Assembly (NCBI GenBank): GCA_027574665.1
Contig: CM050650.1
Coordinates: 97,375,086 to 97,439,085, forward strand
Source: Rhynochetos jubatus
Lineage: Eukaryota > Chordata > Aves > Eurypygiformes > Rhynochetidae
Direction: 5' to 3'
Length of the DNA: 64,000 nucleotides
Each line of letters begins with the position of its first letter. Position 1 is the stretch's first letter. Under the pieces are notes generated by a model. That model saw nothing but the letters and a program-made list of their open reading frames with translations. It ran no database searches and was not told the DNA's origin. The translations under genes and the position numbers were made by a program. Below are positions 1 through 10,850 of this stretch, piece by piece.

Positions 1-3000
1 TTCTCATGCAAAGTTGAAGCAAATACATTATGCAATGTTAAGTTTGAGTTCTATGTGTAATTAACCCCTACAAATGAATTCATTTTGCTAATACTGACTT
101 AACAGTTAGCAATTAGACACATCAGCACCTTAGTAACTCACACAACTTAGGACCTAACCAAACACACATTTGAGTCTCACTGTTTGCCTTGGCAATTGCC
201 GCTGTCACATTATAAAGGAACAAAGCTCACGTTTTCCTTTGATGTGAATGCCATCACTTCTCACCATTGCTAGCCAGAAAGCTCCACATGCAGACCAACT
301 CCTTAAGGCAGAAACATGCTGTACTACCGTAAGACAGCTTTAACACCACCAGGTTGGCAAGTTCCCAGAGCCAAATGAAAATTAAAAGACAAGTAGTACA
401 TTGGCACACGGGCTGTGTCATGGCATTAAGCCAAAGCACTGGGCTTCACTTATCTTCAGCCAAAAGACCTGGAAGGTAAAAAATTGCCTATAAAAATAGT
501 ATTTAATGGTAATTAAGACCACCTTGAACTTCAGGGGAACTCAAATGACTTGAGCAACTTTTGAGACACTTGGAAACACAGCTTTAGAATTACTGTATTG
601 TCTCAGACAGTTAATTACTTGGTAGGCAAAAAAGGTAGTGTATGAAAGCATAAGGCTGCATAAGTGAAACTCAAATGCATGGTATTGTATGCAGAAATTT
701 CTTCAACAGAACAACATTAACTCATCATTTGTACCATCAAATTGGGTGCTCCAGCACATTCTTTCCAATTTACGTGCAAGTTTTCCTTCATGAAAATTAA
801 CACTGAAGGGCTTTGGAAACAGAAGTAGCAGTTACTATTAATAACAAAGCCAAACATCTAGATTGTCAGATCCATCAAAATAAACTTGGAAAACGAAACT
901 AAGGTTAATATGCCAGGACCACCTAATAAGTATCCTGTCCAATATGGGATAAGGTTATGTTAATTATGATGACACCATCTACTCTCATTTATGTTAGGAG
1001 AAGTTAGAGAGTAGTTTATTCAAGCAAGAGGAAGACATCTTGAAAAGTTTTAATTCATGCTCTTCTTTGGCACAGGAAACTAAAGCATCTGACTTTGCTG
1101 ACAAGCAGATTCACTTGTATGTTACTTATGGGTTTGAATCAACCACTTGTGTCCAGCAAAACCTGCTTATGGAAGTATTCTATTAGATTGACTGATACGT
1201 GGGAAAGCAGAGAGGGGCAAGGTTATCCCATGCTGTTGAACATTCTTGTTCACAACTCAGTAGTCTCTTGTGAAGCACGCAAAAGCACTTGTTTGCAGGG
1301 TTACATGACACTACACTCTACCTTCAGAAGATGTGCAAGACTTCACAGGTGCTCAATCCACCTGCTCATACACCAGAAACATTTATACCCAGAATCAACT
1401 ACGTGGTATCACATTCTCTGGAGTCAAGACCTGCTACACACACCTGCTGAAACCACAGAATCAAAACCGAGAAACTAAAATAAACTACATTTCATTACAA
1501 TTTGAGAACACCTGCAAATAAATTCATCATTTAACTTGCTACCTGACAAAAAATTACTGAAGGACAGAAGGCACAAATACTCCTGACTTGCTCTTACTAC
1601 TCAAGGCTTAAGTAGCAACTGCTAAGGCTAGACAAGGACGACTGAGGGGGTAAGGGGGACAAACGGCAGCATCATTACGCAAGTTAGAAGCACACCTTCG
1701 TTACATATCGTTGACCTCCTATCTACTGGGTACAAAATGCCTGTATTGTGACATCCACGCTGATAACACTACCCATTTTAGACCAGAGAAAGAAACCCAC
1801 GGCCTAAAAAAATGAAACTCATGCATCACAGAGGACATTCCAAAGATTTATCATAAACTCATTACGACGTGCTCTGTGAAGGATGTTTCTTGTGGTTCAA
1901 GTATGCAGTTTAGGGGGAAGAAAAAATTATCTCAAAACTTCCTGTATAACTAGTCAATGCAACTTCCAGAGATGATGAAACAGAGGACATGTGACTGTCT
2001 TCCTAGTTCTTCTGCTTGGACTATGAAAGAAAAAGAAAAAACCCCACCCATGCAAAAAAGCCTTAACAGATGCTGGGGAAAATAAAACACCACAGAAACC
2101 TTTCTACCCCCATATCTCATGTGTCCTCTCGAGTTTCTGAAAAGGAGTCTCAAAATGACTTCAATAGCAAACTATATAAATCCCATCATCCTACTCAAGA
2201 ATTAGTCCATTATGTTTTAAGCAATAACATGAGAAATTTAGCATATACATGCAAAGACAATTATTGTTGTATTCTGTCAAGTCTAATATAGGTATGCGTG
2301 CCAAACAAGAAGTTGCATCTGTGAAGAAAGCTGTAACAAGTATGGACTTACTTTTAACAGAGATACCTCTTGTATTGATCTGATAGAGTGACAATCTGCT
2401 GTTAGTTTAGAATCCAGTAATGATGCCCTTGATCTGGTCTTTCTGGTTAATCTTTAAAAGAGTGATCACTTACAGTCAGCCTACACACTGGGATGGATCC
2501 AGCATTCTTACGTGGCATGTATTCTGTCAGAACAGGAAGGTTTCACAAGATGGAATTTAGCCTTATCTCATAACTTCTATTTATTTACTGCCTTACTGAC
2601 ACATTTAATTTCAGTAAGACAACGACATCCTTTTCCCTTGGCTCCTGCTACATCTGTCACTCATTTTCCTTTCTTTTCCTTCTCACTGCATCCCATGGCT
2701 GTGCAATTTCTGTATTGCTTCTTCAACATTTCCCCCCTGAAATGATTCTGATGCTGTAAAACAATTTCAAACCCCTTTGCTGTACCATCAATGGAATAAT
2801 AAGAGCTGACATGTAAGTGCCATCTTCAGGTTTTTTTTAACAGTTTCATGAGATTACAAGGAGACAGTTCATACTTCTGAGTCACTGCTTTGGAAAGACT
2901 CCACAGATGCGGGCAGACATATTGAAAATTTGTCTCCAGAAACACCAGAATCACAGGACTCGTGCTACAGAGACTCTGCATTTGCCAGCTCATAACTTTT

Positions 3001-3439
3001 GCAATGCATGTATCTGGTACCAGACAGCAACCAGGACCTTTGTGTCATCACCACTAATCCTGCTTCTACTATTGCCATGTGATAGTCACTTCATTTTAGA
3101 GGAAAGAAAGACACAGCTTTATCGCTTTTGGAGGCTGTACTACCACCAGCAAGCCTTGCATTTTTTGACCTTGCACACCCTGTGCTGTGGCAGATGTTAG
3201 GCAGCACAGACTGGGGAGGCGCGGAGGGTATGGGACGCTAAGATTTCTGACGCTGAACTGTGACCCACCTGCAGAAGGAAATGCCTTCCTTGAAAAGCCA
3301 GATGGCAAGGCCTCAAAAGCAGGTTCGGGCAACAGTAAGGTATCTGACCGCATTCATGAGTTCTGTCAGTGGCAGGCTGTTAGACAACATCCCCTCCAAC
3401 GTGAACTTGAGCGGCTCCTCTGCAGCCCTTCCCTCTGAG
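1..3439. other. unique AT-rich DNA left of the CpG island
   Basis: No repeat family, RNA gene or protein family is recognisable here. The longest open frame (1095-1478, plus) resembles no family I know and lacks coding character. A minus-strand segment at about 248-470 is bounded by an acceptor-like and a donor-like sequence, but all three frames contain stops, so it could only be a non-coding exon. If the CpG-island promoter fires leftward, this whole stretch would be the start of intron 1. GC rises from about 3180 onward, marking the shore of the island. Confidence 0.5.
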
Positions 3440-3868
3440 GCGCCATCTAAAAGCCCAGCCTGAACACGGCCGGCTGCCTACGTGAGCCCGGGCATACCCC
3501 ACCCTGGCTGCACAACGCTCGTTTTGGAAAGGATTCACGTCCTCGCTCGAAGGCGGCCCTGACTCCCCGCCAGACTACGCCAGAGACAAAGAAGCCGCTC
3601 GGTCGCCTTCGCCCTGGCGGCGGCCACGCACGTGGGGCCGCGGCGGGGGTGGGGGGGAGGGCCTGCCGCGTCAGCCAGCCGCGGGCGCCGCGTCCCTGCC
3701 GCAACACCTGGCTGGCGGGCGCCCGCGGGCAAGCCCCGGCTTGCCCGGAAAGCCCCGCGCTCCCGGCCTGCCTCTCCCCGACGAGGAGACGCTGCCCCAG
3801 CCGTGACACCGCCCCAGCTGCGGCGGTCACGGGTTCGCATCACGCTTCGATCAGGCTCCCGACGCGGA

Positions 3869-3877
3869 GCCATCTTG
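3869..3877 (-). promoter_or_regulatory. YY1-type site
   Basis: The minus strand reads CAAGATGGC, which fits the YY1 core AAGATGG. YY1 sites are common in CpG-island promoters, often just downstream of the start site and sometimes overlapping an ATG. It lies about 600 bp inside intron 1 of the proposed minus-strand transcript, so it could mark a separate start site. Confidence 0.4.
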
Positions 3878-4100
3878 TGTGTGTGTCCCCCCACACCGCC
3901 CCGGAGTCGCCGCCCGGCCCCGGCCGTCCCCCCCCACCCCGGCAGGGGGCTCCCGGACCCCGCCGCCTCCGCGCCGCCGGCCTGGCACGGCCCAGGGACG
4001 CAGGATCTCCGGGTGCAGGGGCACTGCCCTTCCCGGCAGCCAGCCGCCCGCCCCGGCAGACGCCGCCAGACAGACACCGGCGGGGGGAGGCCGGGCCGGC

Positions 4101-4110
4101 GGGCGGGGCC
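4101..4110 (+). promoter_or_regulatory. Sp1/KLF GC box
   Basis: GGGCGGGGCC is a consensus GC box. Others that are less perfect occur across the island, for example near 4829. It supports promoter identity but not direction. Confidence 0.45.
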
Positions 4111-4116
4111 GGGCTC

Positions 4117-4131
4117 ACAAAGCGGCTTTGT
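4117..4131. promoter_or_regulatory. head-to-head SOX-like palindrome
   Basis: ACAAAGCGGCTTTGT is a perfect inverted repeat with 7-bp arms around one G. It can be read as two SOX cores, ACAAAG and CTTTGT, facing each other across 3 bp, the arrangement bound by SOXE dimers (SOX8/9/10). CTTTGTA is also close to a TCF/LEF core. The AT-containing motif stands out in very GC-rich surroundings. Binding is inferred from the motif only. Confidence 0.35.
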
Positions 4132-4500
4132 ACCCGAGCCGGGCCGCTCGGGAGCCGCGGAGGTCGCTCCCTCCTCCATTCCCGGCAGAGGAGGTGAGAG
4201 GGGCACCGGCAGGCGGGAGCAGGAGGCGCGGGACGCCGGGACCGGGCTGGCCTGGCTCTCTCACGGCCCGTCCCGGAGGAGCCGCAGCCGGGCGCTGCGA
4301 GAAGCCGCCCGGAGCCGGCGTGGCCCGGGCGACAGAACAAAGAGACAACATGGAGGAGAGGAGTGGGGGCAGGGAAGGGGGAGAGGAGGGGCGCGGGAGC
4401 CGGACAGAGGCAGACAGCCGGCGGGGCGCACGCCCGGCAGGGGAGAGGTCGGGGAAAGCGGGCCCGGGGGGAGGGGGGGTGGGGCGCGGGTGGCACTCAC

Positions 4501-4760
4501 AGGAATATGGTTACTCATTGAAGACTGTAGCCTGATCATACAGCCGGGGTGCGGGCGCCACCGCCGGGGGCAGGAGGAGCAGAACCAGGAGGACGTGGAG
4601 GCGCTGGAGGCCGCGGAGCTGCCGGAGGGGGTTCGGCGGCGGAGCGGGGATGGACCATACAGCTGCGGCAAGCGGGCGGCTCTGCGGGCTAACGCGGAGC
4701 GGACGCGACTGCAGCGGGAGGGACACTGGGCGCCGCCTCCCGCACAAGTGCCTCAGGGCC
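4501..4760 (-). other. candidate first exon of a minus-strand gene
   Basis: Read on the minus strand, the segment ends at 4501 and is followed directly by GTGAGTGCC, a good 5' splice donor. The CCAAT box and CRE-like palindrome lie 20-45 bp beyond its right end, a sensible promoter position for minus-strand transcription. An open frame without stops runs into the donor. It contains two ATG codons, at 4539-4537 and 4518-4516, the second starting a short peptide MSNHIP that ends in phase 0 at the splice site. I do not recognise the gene, and the exon may be entirely 5' untranslated. The right boundary (start site) is a guess. No convincing second exon is seen between 1 and 3440, so intron 1 would leave the window. 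Confidence 0.4.
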
Positions 4761-4776
4761 AGCCCCTCGCTCACGC

Positions 4777-4793
4777 ACGTCGGTGACCGACGT
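4777..4793. promoter_or_regulatory. 17-bp perfect palindrome with CRE-like site
   Basis: ACGTCGGTGACCGACGT has two 8-bp arms that are exact reverse complements around a central G. Its right arm continues into GACGTCAC (4789-4796), seven of eight bases of the CREB/ATF palindrome TGACGTCA. It sits beside the CCAAT box, as in many CREB/ATF-NFY promoters. Confidence 0.5.
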
Positions 4794-4802
4794 CACGCCC
4801 GT

Positions 4803-4807
4803 CCAAT
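4803..4807 (+). promoter_or_regulatory. CCAAT box
   Basis: CCAAT lies about 10 bp from the CRE-like palindrome, within the island. For a minus-strand start near 4720-4760 it is 50-80 bp upstream, typical for NF-Y. NF-Y works in either orientation. Confidence 0.45.
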
Positions 4808-5170
4808 TACAAGCGCCGCCAGCGCGTCCGGGGCGGGAGCGAGAACGCTGGGGGGCGTGGCGCCGGCCGGCTGGGCGGAGGAGGGAGGGAAGCCGAGAGG
4901 CGGAGGCAGCCGGCGGGAACCGGTTAGTGAATGAAGCGGGTGGCGGCGGCGGCGGCGGGGCCGGGGAGGGGCGCGACGCGGCAGGGGTAGAGCGGGACGC
5001 GCGGGCGGGCATGGGGATCGTTTCCAGGGGGCCGGGCCGGGGCCACCCTGCGCGGGAGGCCCACCCCCCGCGGCTTCGCCGGGAAGCGCTTGGCACGGCC
5101 TCCGGCTCCCCAGGGGAGGCGACTTCTAGACTCTTCCCCGCGCCCCCGCTGCGGGGTGGCTGTAACACCC

Positions 5171-5202
5171 TTGTGCAAGGTTCGTGTAAACCCCTTGTGC
5201 AA
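5171..5202. promoter_or_regulatory. paired C/EBP-like sites at the island edge
   Basis: TTGTGCAA occurs at 5171-5178 and again at 5195-5202, each within CCTTGTGCAAG-like context, 24 bp apart start to start. The octamer fits the C/EBP dimer consensus. The similar flanks suggest a small local duplication. The pair sits just outside the GC-rich block. Confidence 0.35.
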
Positions 5203-5220
5203 GTTTAGTGCTAACAGCAA

Positions 5221-5802
5221 GCTCTTAGCGCGTTCTGTCCGCAGATTGTGCTGTGCTGCTAAGCCGAGATGAACATCACCGTTTCTGGTTTTACAGATGG
5301 GACGTCAGCCCAGTAGGCCAGAAGTGGGAAACAACATGGGCTCTCAGCCTCACGCTCTCTCGCTCCTAGGAAACCCTGTCTCTCAAGACAGGCCTTACTG
5401 AAAGGCAGACATCCCATGGGTGAAATCCGGAGATGGGAACCATCTGTGGTATCACAAACCGTAACTGGTAGAGGCATGGGGGTCAGTCCCGGCTGGACAC
5501 GTCAACCTGGAAAACACCTTAATGTGGGTCAGCGCTAGCTTTATGGAATAACAGGCTATTTTTAGCTTCAGTTAGTCTGATACTGTTTGAGTTATATTAG
5601 TTAAGCTGTTCTTCTGCGTGTTTTTTTGTTGTTAGTATAGATTACAAGAGTCTGCAGAAGTTGGTTTTGATCTGAAAAATAAACAGCTCAGTTCTGAATC
5701 TCAGCACTTTGCATTGGCTTCTGCAAAGGTATGGCTTTTAGTGTCCAAATTTTCTATTTTTGTATTAACTGCAGAAAACGTGGTTTGTACAGAGGAGGTT
5801 TT
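5221..5802. other. unique DNA right of the CpG island
   Basis: GC content falls quickly to background. No repeat family or exon is recognisable. The strand with T-rich runs is the plus strand. Confidence 0.5.
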
Positions 5803-6220
5803 ATCATCGAATCAGAGAGTTGTTTGGGTTGGAAAAGACATTGCGCTAGTTCCAACCCCCATGCCATGGGCAGGGACACCTTCTACTAGACCAGGCCGTT
5901 CAAAGCCTCATCCAGCCTGACCTTGAACACTTCCAGGGATGAGGCATCCACAGCTTCTCTGGGCAACCCGTTTCAGTGCCTCACCACCCTCTCTGTGAAG
6001 AACTGCTTCCTGATATCTAATCTAAATGTCCCCACTTTCAATTTAACCCCATTACCCCTTGTCCTGTCACTACAGGCCCTTGTAAAGAGTCGTTCCCCCC
6101 CCCCCCCCCCAGCTTCCTTGTAGGCCCCTTCAGGTACTGGAAGGCTGCTCTAAGGTCTCTGCAGAGCCTTCTCTTCTCCAGGCTGAACAAGCCCAACTCT
6201 TTCACCCTTTGTTTTCATGG
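5803..6220 (-). mobile_element. CR1 LINE 3' fragment
   Basis: The stretch is the reverse complement of a CR1 3' end. It starts with a decayed ATTCTATG-type terminal repeat, then has the conserved blocks around CCATGGGCAGGGACACC, the CCAGCCTGACC block and GGCTGAACAAGCCCAA. It is 5'-truncated like nearly all CR1 copies and cannot code. A run of 16 C (6095-6110) marks an unstable position inside the element. Confidence 0.93.
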
Positions 6221-8365
6221 TTACTGACACAGGAGAGATTACCTGTGTGAGATTATTGTCTGTATTACCTTTCACGCCACCTGGCTTCAGGTGGGCATAA
6301 GGTAATTTCCAACCAGGAGCCATGTCTCTGCGAAGATAATATACTTATCTTTCTGGGCTATAAGTACATTTGGACTGTATTTATTTACATTTGCATTTTG
6401 TATTTACTGACTGACTCAGGGCACGTGTCTAGTGAACTTGCAGCTGTTTCCACTTCTTCATGAAACACTACTTGAAATTGTTTCAGAATCCTATAAAATA
6501 AGAAGATCCCAAGGTTAATGGCTGCATGGAATATTGTTTATTTGTTGATGGTTACAATGTTAGGAACTGTTTTGGGACAAAAATGTCAACACAGCTCTCA
6601 CCAGTAAAGCTTGAGGAATTTGGTCTGGATAGAGTTCTGAGACATTAAAAAGCTCTTTACCTGCTTTAATCCACACCTTTTTTTTTTTTTCCCTCCAACA
6701 ATGAAAGCTTTTGTTTACTGTTTCATTGCACATTAAACTGATCAGGATTTTAGGATCAAATTACTTTCTGCTGTAACATCCTTTCAGTACTGTAGCACAA
6801 TAGTTTACACTGGAAATAAGAGTCACTGGCAGTTTCCTTGAAATTATGTATGCTAAGAAGAAAGGGTTTAGCTCAGAAAGGCTCAGAAAGACTTTTTTCA
6901 GTCTAAAAGGATGTGAGTGTTTTTTGGTTTGGTTTTTGGTTGTTTTTTTTTTTGAGGAAAAGATGGCTGTGTCATTTTAACTATTTAATATTCATTTTTG
7001 TTATGATAGGCCCTATCTGTACCCCCTATTTGTGATTAATTATGTCATACTAGTTGTCACTTTAGATGCAGTTCCTGTGGTTTATGCTCTGAGATGACAA
7101 GAGATACTTGGAGTGTTAGAGAGACGTAGACTACAGTAGTGTACTGTTTCCTATAGCAGAGGACAGAGTGAAAGGTATTTACAGGAGAAATGGGCAAGTG
7201 GGTAGTTACAAGGTGCCAACTAGTGAACTGATGAAACAAAGTAGGTTGGGGAGGTGGAAGGTAACAGAAAGAGACAGGACTCCTGAAGAACTTTAAAGAT
7301 AAAAAAAAATGAATCTGTGGGGTGAATTCAGAAGAGACTGATGTTGCAAAGACGTGATCATCACCATTATTGTGGCATTAGGAACATTAATACAAGTTTT
7401 ATCGTAAGAGACTAGAATAGGACAAAGTTTGAATATATTTTTGAAGAAGTGGGAGTCAAAAATAAAATTTGGGCATAACCTGAATGTCCAGCCCTTACCC
7501 AGTTGACTATGACCAATATGTTTTGAAAGTTTTAATAGGAAGTTGTGCGTTAAACCTGTCAATTTAAAAAATACCAAAGTTTCAAAAATCAAAGTGGTAC
7601 ATTATACCTTATGATTACTTTTTTTTTTTTCCTGTTATAAAACATGCTGGTTTTTCATCCCTGAGAAGTTGATGTTGCTTTGTTCTCTTAAGTACAATAG
7701 TGAAAAAAAATCCCTATTCACTTTTTATGCAAATGTGTATATACTTTTTGTGCTCTGTTAGCTATTTTTGTCAAGAAGGGGACTCCTAATGTAATTAGGA
7801 AGCAATTTTTTACTTCTGGTAATCTCTGTCAACTTTCCTGTACTTACAAAAAATCCATTATGTTCTGGTTTTTTAAGCAAAGGGACCAGCACAGGAAGTA
7901 ATCTTCAACATGCAGTCACACAGTCTCCATGCATCACTCTGAAGTGGTTTGTGTTAATTTCTTGCTAGTACATGTGTTCTGGGTTGAGAATGTCTGCCTC
8001 TGTGGGATTTGTGGAAGTTACTTTAAATATTACTCTTATGTTTGAAATGTATCTTTATGTGTCAGCTAATACAAATATTATTCAAGGACTAAATAAAAAT
8101 ACTGTTCCTTAATGTGCTTGTTCTTTGCAGACACATAATTCCTTAGTCCCTCCAGACAGAAGTCAGTTGTCCCTGACATTTATGTGGGTCTTCTGTACCG
8201 TAAAACAAAGGACAAAAAAACCAAACAATGACACGCTGGAAAGGAATATCAGAATCTTAATTTGTTTAAGCATCAGTTAGATGTAGTTTCACTGTAGTTT
8301 CGCTGTGTTTATGTGGACTAATCCTATTTTAAATTTGAATGGAATCAATGAGACTTTATACAGTT
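6221..8365. other. unique AT-rich DNA
   Basis: No gene or interspersed repeat is recognised. A tract made only of G and T runs from 6917 to 6954. Small open frames on the minus strand near 7057-7592 look non-coding. Confidence 0.5.
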
Positions 8366-9359
8366 TGTTGTGGTTTAGGCCCAGCCAGCAACTAAGCACA
8401 ACACAGCTGCTCACTCGCTCCTCTCTCTGGTGGGTTGAGAAGGAGAAAATTTTAAGAAAGGTGCATGGGTAGAGACAAGGACAGGGAGGGATCTCTCACC
8501 AATTATGGTCACGAGTAAAACAGGCTCGACTTGGGGAAGAAAAATCAATTTAATTAGTTACCAGTCAAATCAGAGTAGGACAATGACAGTCAAACCAAAA
8601 CAGATCTTAAAAAAATCTTCCCTGCACCCCTCTCTTCCTCCCAGGCTCAGCTTTGCTTTCAGTTTCTCTACCTACTACCCCCGCAGCAGTGCAGGGGGAT
8701 GGGGAACGGGGGTTGTGCTCAGTCCATCGCACTTGTCTCTGCCGCTCCTTCCTCCTCAGGGCAGGACTCCTCACACTGTCCCTGCTCCAGCATGGGGTCT
8801 CTCCCATGGGAGACCGTCCTCCACAAAGTTCTCTGAATTGAGTCCTTCCCAGGGCCTGTAGTTCTGCACTAACCGCTCCAGCGTGGGTCCCACCCATGGG
8901 GTGCAGGTCCTTCAGGAGCAGTCTGCTCCAGTGTGGGCTTCTCATGGAGTTATGGGCTCTTTGGACATCCCCCTGCTCTGTCATGAGGCCCTCCCAGCCT
9001 GCAGGTGGGTCTGTGCTCCCCTGTGACCCTCCATGGCTGCCGGGGAACAGCCTGCCCTCTCATCACGGGCTGAGGGGAACCTCTGCTCCGGCTCACCTCC
9101 TCCCCACCTTTCTTCACAGACACCCTGTGTATCTGCCATGTTGTCTCTCTTACATCCCACTCCCCTCTGCTGTTTCACTTTCCACTGCTGGTTCTCTTTG
9201 GTTTTCCCCTCCTAAATATGTCCCTCACAGAGGTGCTGGTTGCCTCAGCTGTGGCCAGAAGTGGATCCGACTTGAAGTCAGTGAAGCTTTCAACAGCTTC
9301 TCACATGCACCCCTGTGGCCTCTCCCCTGCTACCAAGCCCCCCTGCCATACAAACCCAA
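8366..9359 (-). mobile_element. endogenous retrovirus solo LTR, apparently mosaic
   Basis: Read on the minus strand, most of this element matches the LTR family at 39484 and 61776. It shares the opening CTTGGGTTTGTATGGC region, the CTGGAGCA-rich middle and the stretch leading to the 3' third. The terminal part, however, ends in GCTTAGTTGCTGGCTGGG and CTAAACCACAACA, which is the 3' end style of the other family (16457-17019). No viral genes adjoin it and I found no target-site duplication. The left edge TGTTGTGG is clear; the right edge near 9359 lacks the usual TGTG terminus and may be decayed. A palindrome GGAGCAGTCTGCTCC is at 8915-8929. Confidence 0.75.
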
Positions 9360-10850
9360 GGTAAGATATAGATGTCATGTATGTTAGTCTGTCTGTATGG
9401 AATAAACTTGGACACTTAAGGGTTTGCTGGTTAGATCTTTGATTTGGTGATATTAACTGTAGCTTTTTGTGGTGAAATTTCTGAAGGCTGTATTTATATC
9501 CATGTCATGCCAATGTTTAAAATGAAGTGAATTGACTATGACCAGGTTAGACTTTTATCTAATAGAAAACTCATACATGGCTAAGCTATTTAAACAAACA
9601 AAAAAGAATTAAAGGATAAGAATATAATTAATGCAAATCAATGTAGTTCTAGGGAAAATAGCTATTATAAAGAAAGCTGACTTAATGCTTTGATAAGATT
9701 ACAAGAGTGACAAAAAAGTGACTGCATAGCTGTAACACTGTGTTCATGTTTTCAAACAGTTTTATCAAAGGAGTGTAATCAAAGATCACTGAAAAAAATG
9801 ACTGTGACTGATAAAAAGACTGATAAATAACAAGTAAAAATGATGTTGAAGTAGTCTGCAGAGTAATCTAGGTGGTTTAGTAGCTTGTGTTCGCTCAAGA
9901 ACGTGTTTTAGTACAGAAACATGCCAAGTCATACAGCTAGAACCAGGAACACAAGCAAGATGTTTGTTGTTAAGGGTTCTTCTGTTACTCTAAAGAGTCC
10001 AGGGAATACAATGGATAACTAAGTCAATATGAACCCCCAGGGCAGTGCTGTGGTAACAGTAAGAATGATCCTTATGTAATCCTTAGATATGTAGCATAAA
10101 ATTGTGAGAAAGAGTAGGGGGATTTTTATTTTTTCTTAGCATTGATACTAACTATTGAAATAACGTGCAGTTCTGTTGACTGCAAACTTCTCAAGTTACG
10201 TCATTTTCTGATATAAAAAAAAAAACCAAAAACCAAACCAACCAATGTGTTTGAAGCCTGTGTGTGTCATTTATCATGTGCCCTATTACCTACACTTTTC
10301 TTTACGCTTATTGCTCTTACACTTAGCCCTTTTCCTCCTCTCTCTTCAGATTAGGTTTAGTGCTGTGATGTGTCTTAGATTATGTGATTTTCTGGTGTTC
10401 TAGTGAACAGGGTAATGGACTGGAAGAGACTGCAGGACAGTGTCAATTGTTTCTGTGAAATTTGTGTTTGAGAGGTCCACAGCCCTGCCTTAGAAGAGAC
10501 AGTGACATATTGGTGAGAATGCAAAGTGGTAAAAAAGTATTCAAAGACTGGAAACAGTGAGACTTGTAAAGGCCTCTCCCTGTTTAACTCAAAAACTAGA
10601 TCCAGTGGTATCTCATAAAGAGAAAAGACAGCCTTCCAAAGGTTTCTTGATTTGAAGAGTAAGGTGGAATGGATGATAAAAATCTGACAAATTCACGTGC
10701 TCTGACAAATATAAGCTACTGGCTTCAGTCCTGGAATCACTGGATGTCATACACTGTGATGCAAAGAAGATCATAAACTACAAAATACAGGTTTTCACAT
10801 CTTGAGGTAAGAACTTAGTGGGAAAAGAAGGCATTTAGTAGAAGATAATA
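9360..10850. other. unique AT-rich DNA
   Basis: No gene or repeat family is recognised. A short A/C-only tract lies near 10215-10243. AT-rich blocks around 9590-9850 look like ordinary intronic or intergenic sequence. Confidence 0.5.

Larger units (their letters stand above)
3440..5160. promoter_or_regulatory. CpG island promoter region
   Basis: This is a long, very GC-rich block dense in CpG dinucleotides, set in AT-rich flanks. That is the standard signature of a vertebrate housekeeping or developmental promoter. Inside it are a YY1-type site (3869-3877), an Sp1 box (4101-4110), a palindromic SOX-like pair (4117-4131), a CRE-like palindrome (4777-4793), a CCAAT box (4803-4807), GGC repeats (4942-4956) and several G-runs that could form quadruplexes (about 3642-3660 and 4461-4495). 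The long open frames here on both strands are expected from GC-rich sequence with few stop codons and are not called as genes. Direction of transcription is not settled: a minus-strand start near 4700-4770 fits best, and divergent plus-strand transcription is plausible. Confidence 0.9.

Noticed and set aside
254..439. Minus-strand segment with acceptor and donor-like ends
   Set aside because: All three frames have stops between the splice-like sites. It could only be a non-coding exon, with no further support.
3187..3463. Two overlapping plus-strand frames at the island shore
   Set aside because: Their products match no family I know, both frames are open at once, and no promoter or convincing splice pair defines an exon.
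3632..4786. A 384-codon plus-strand frame across the CpG island
   Set aside because: GC-rich DNA has few stop codons. Overlapping long frames exist on both strands (for example 3535-4206 and 3840-4496), composition is proline/arginine/glycine low-complexity, and no domain is visible.
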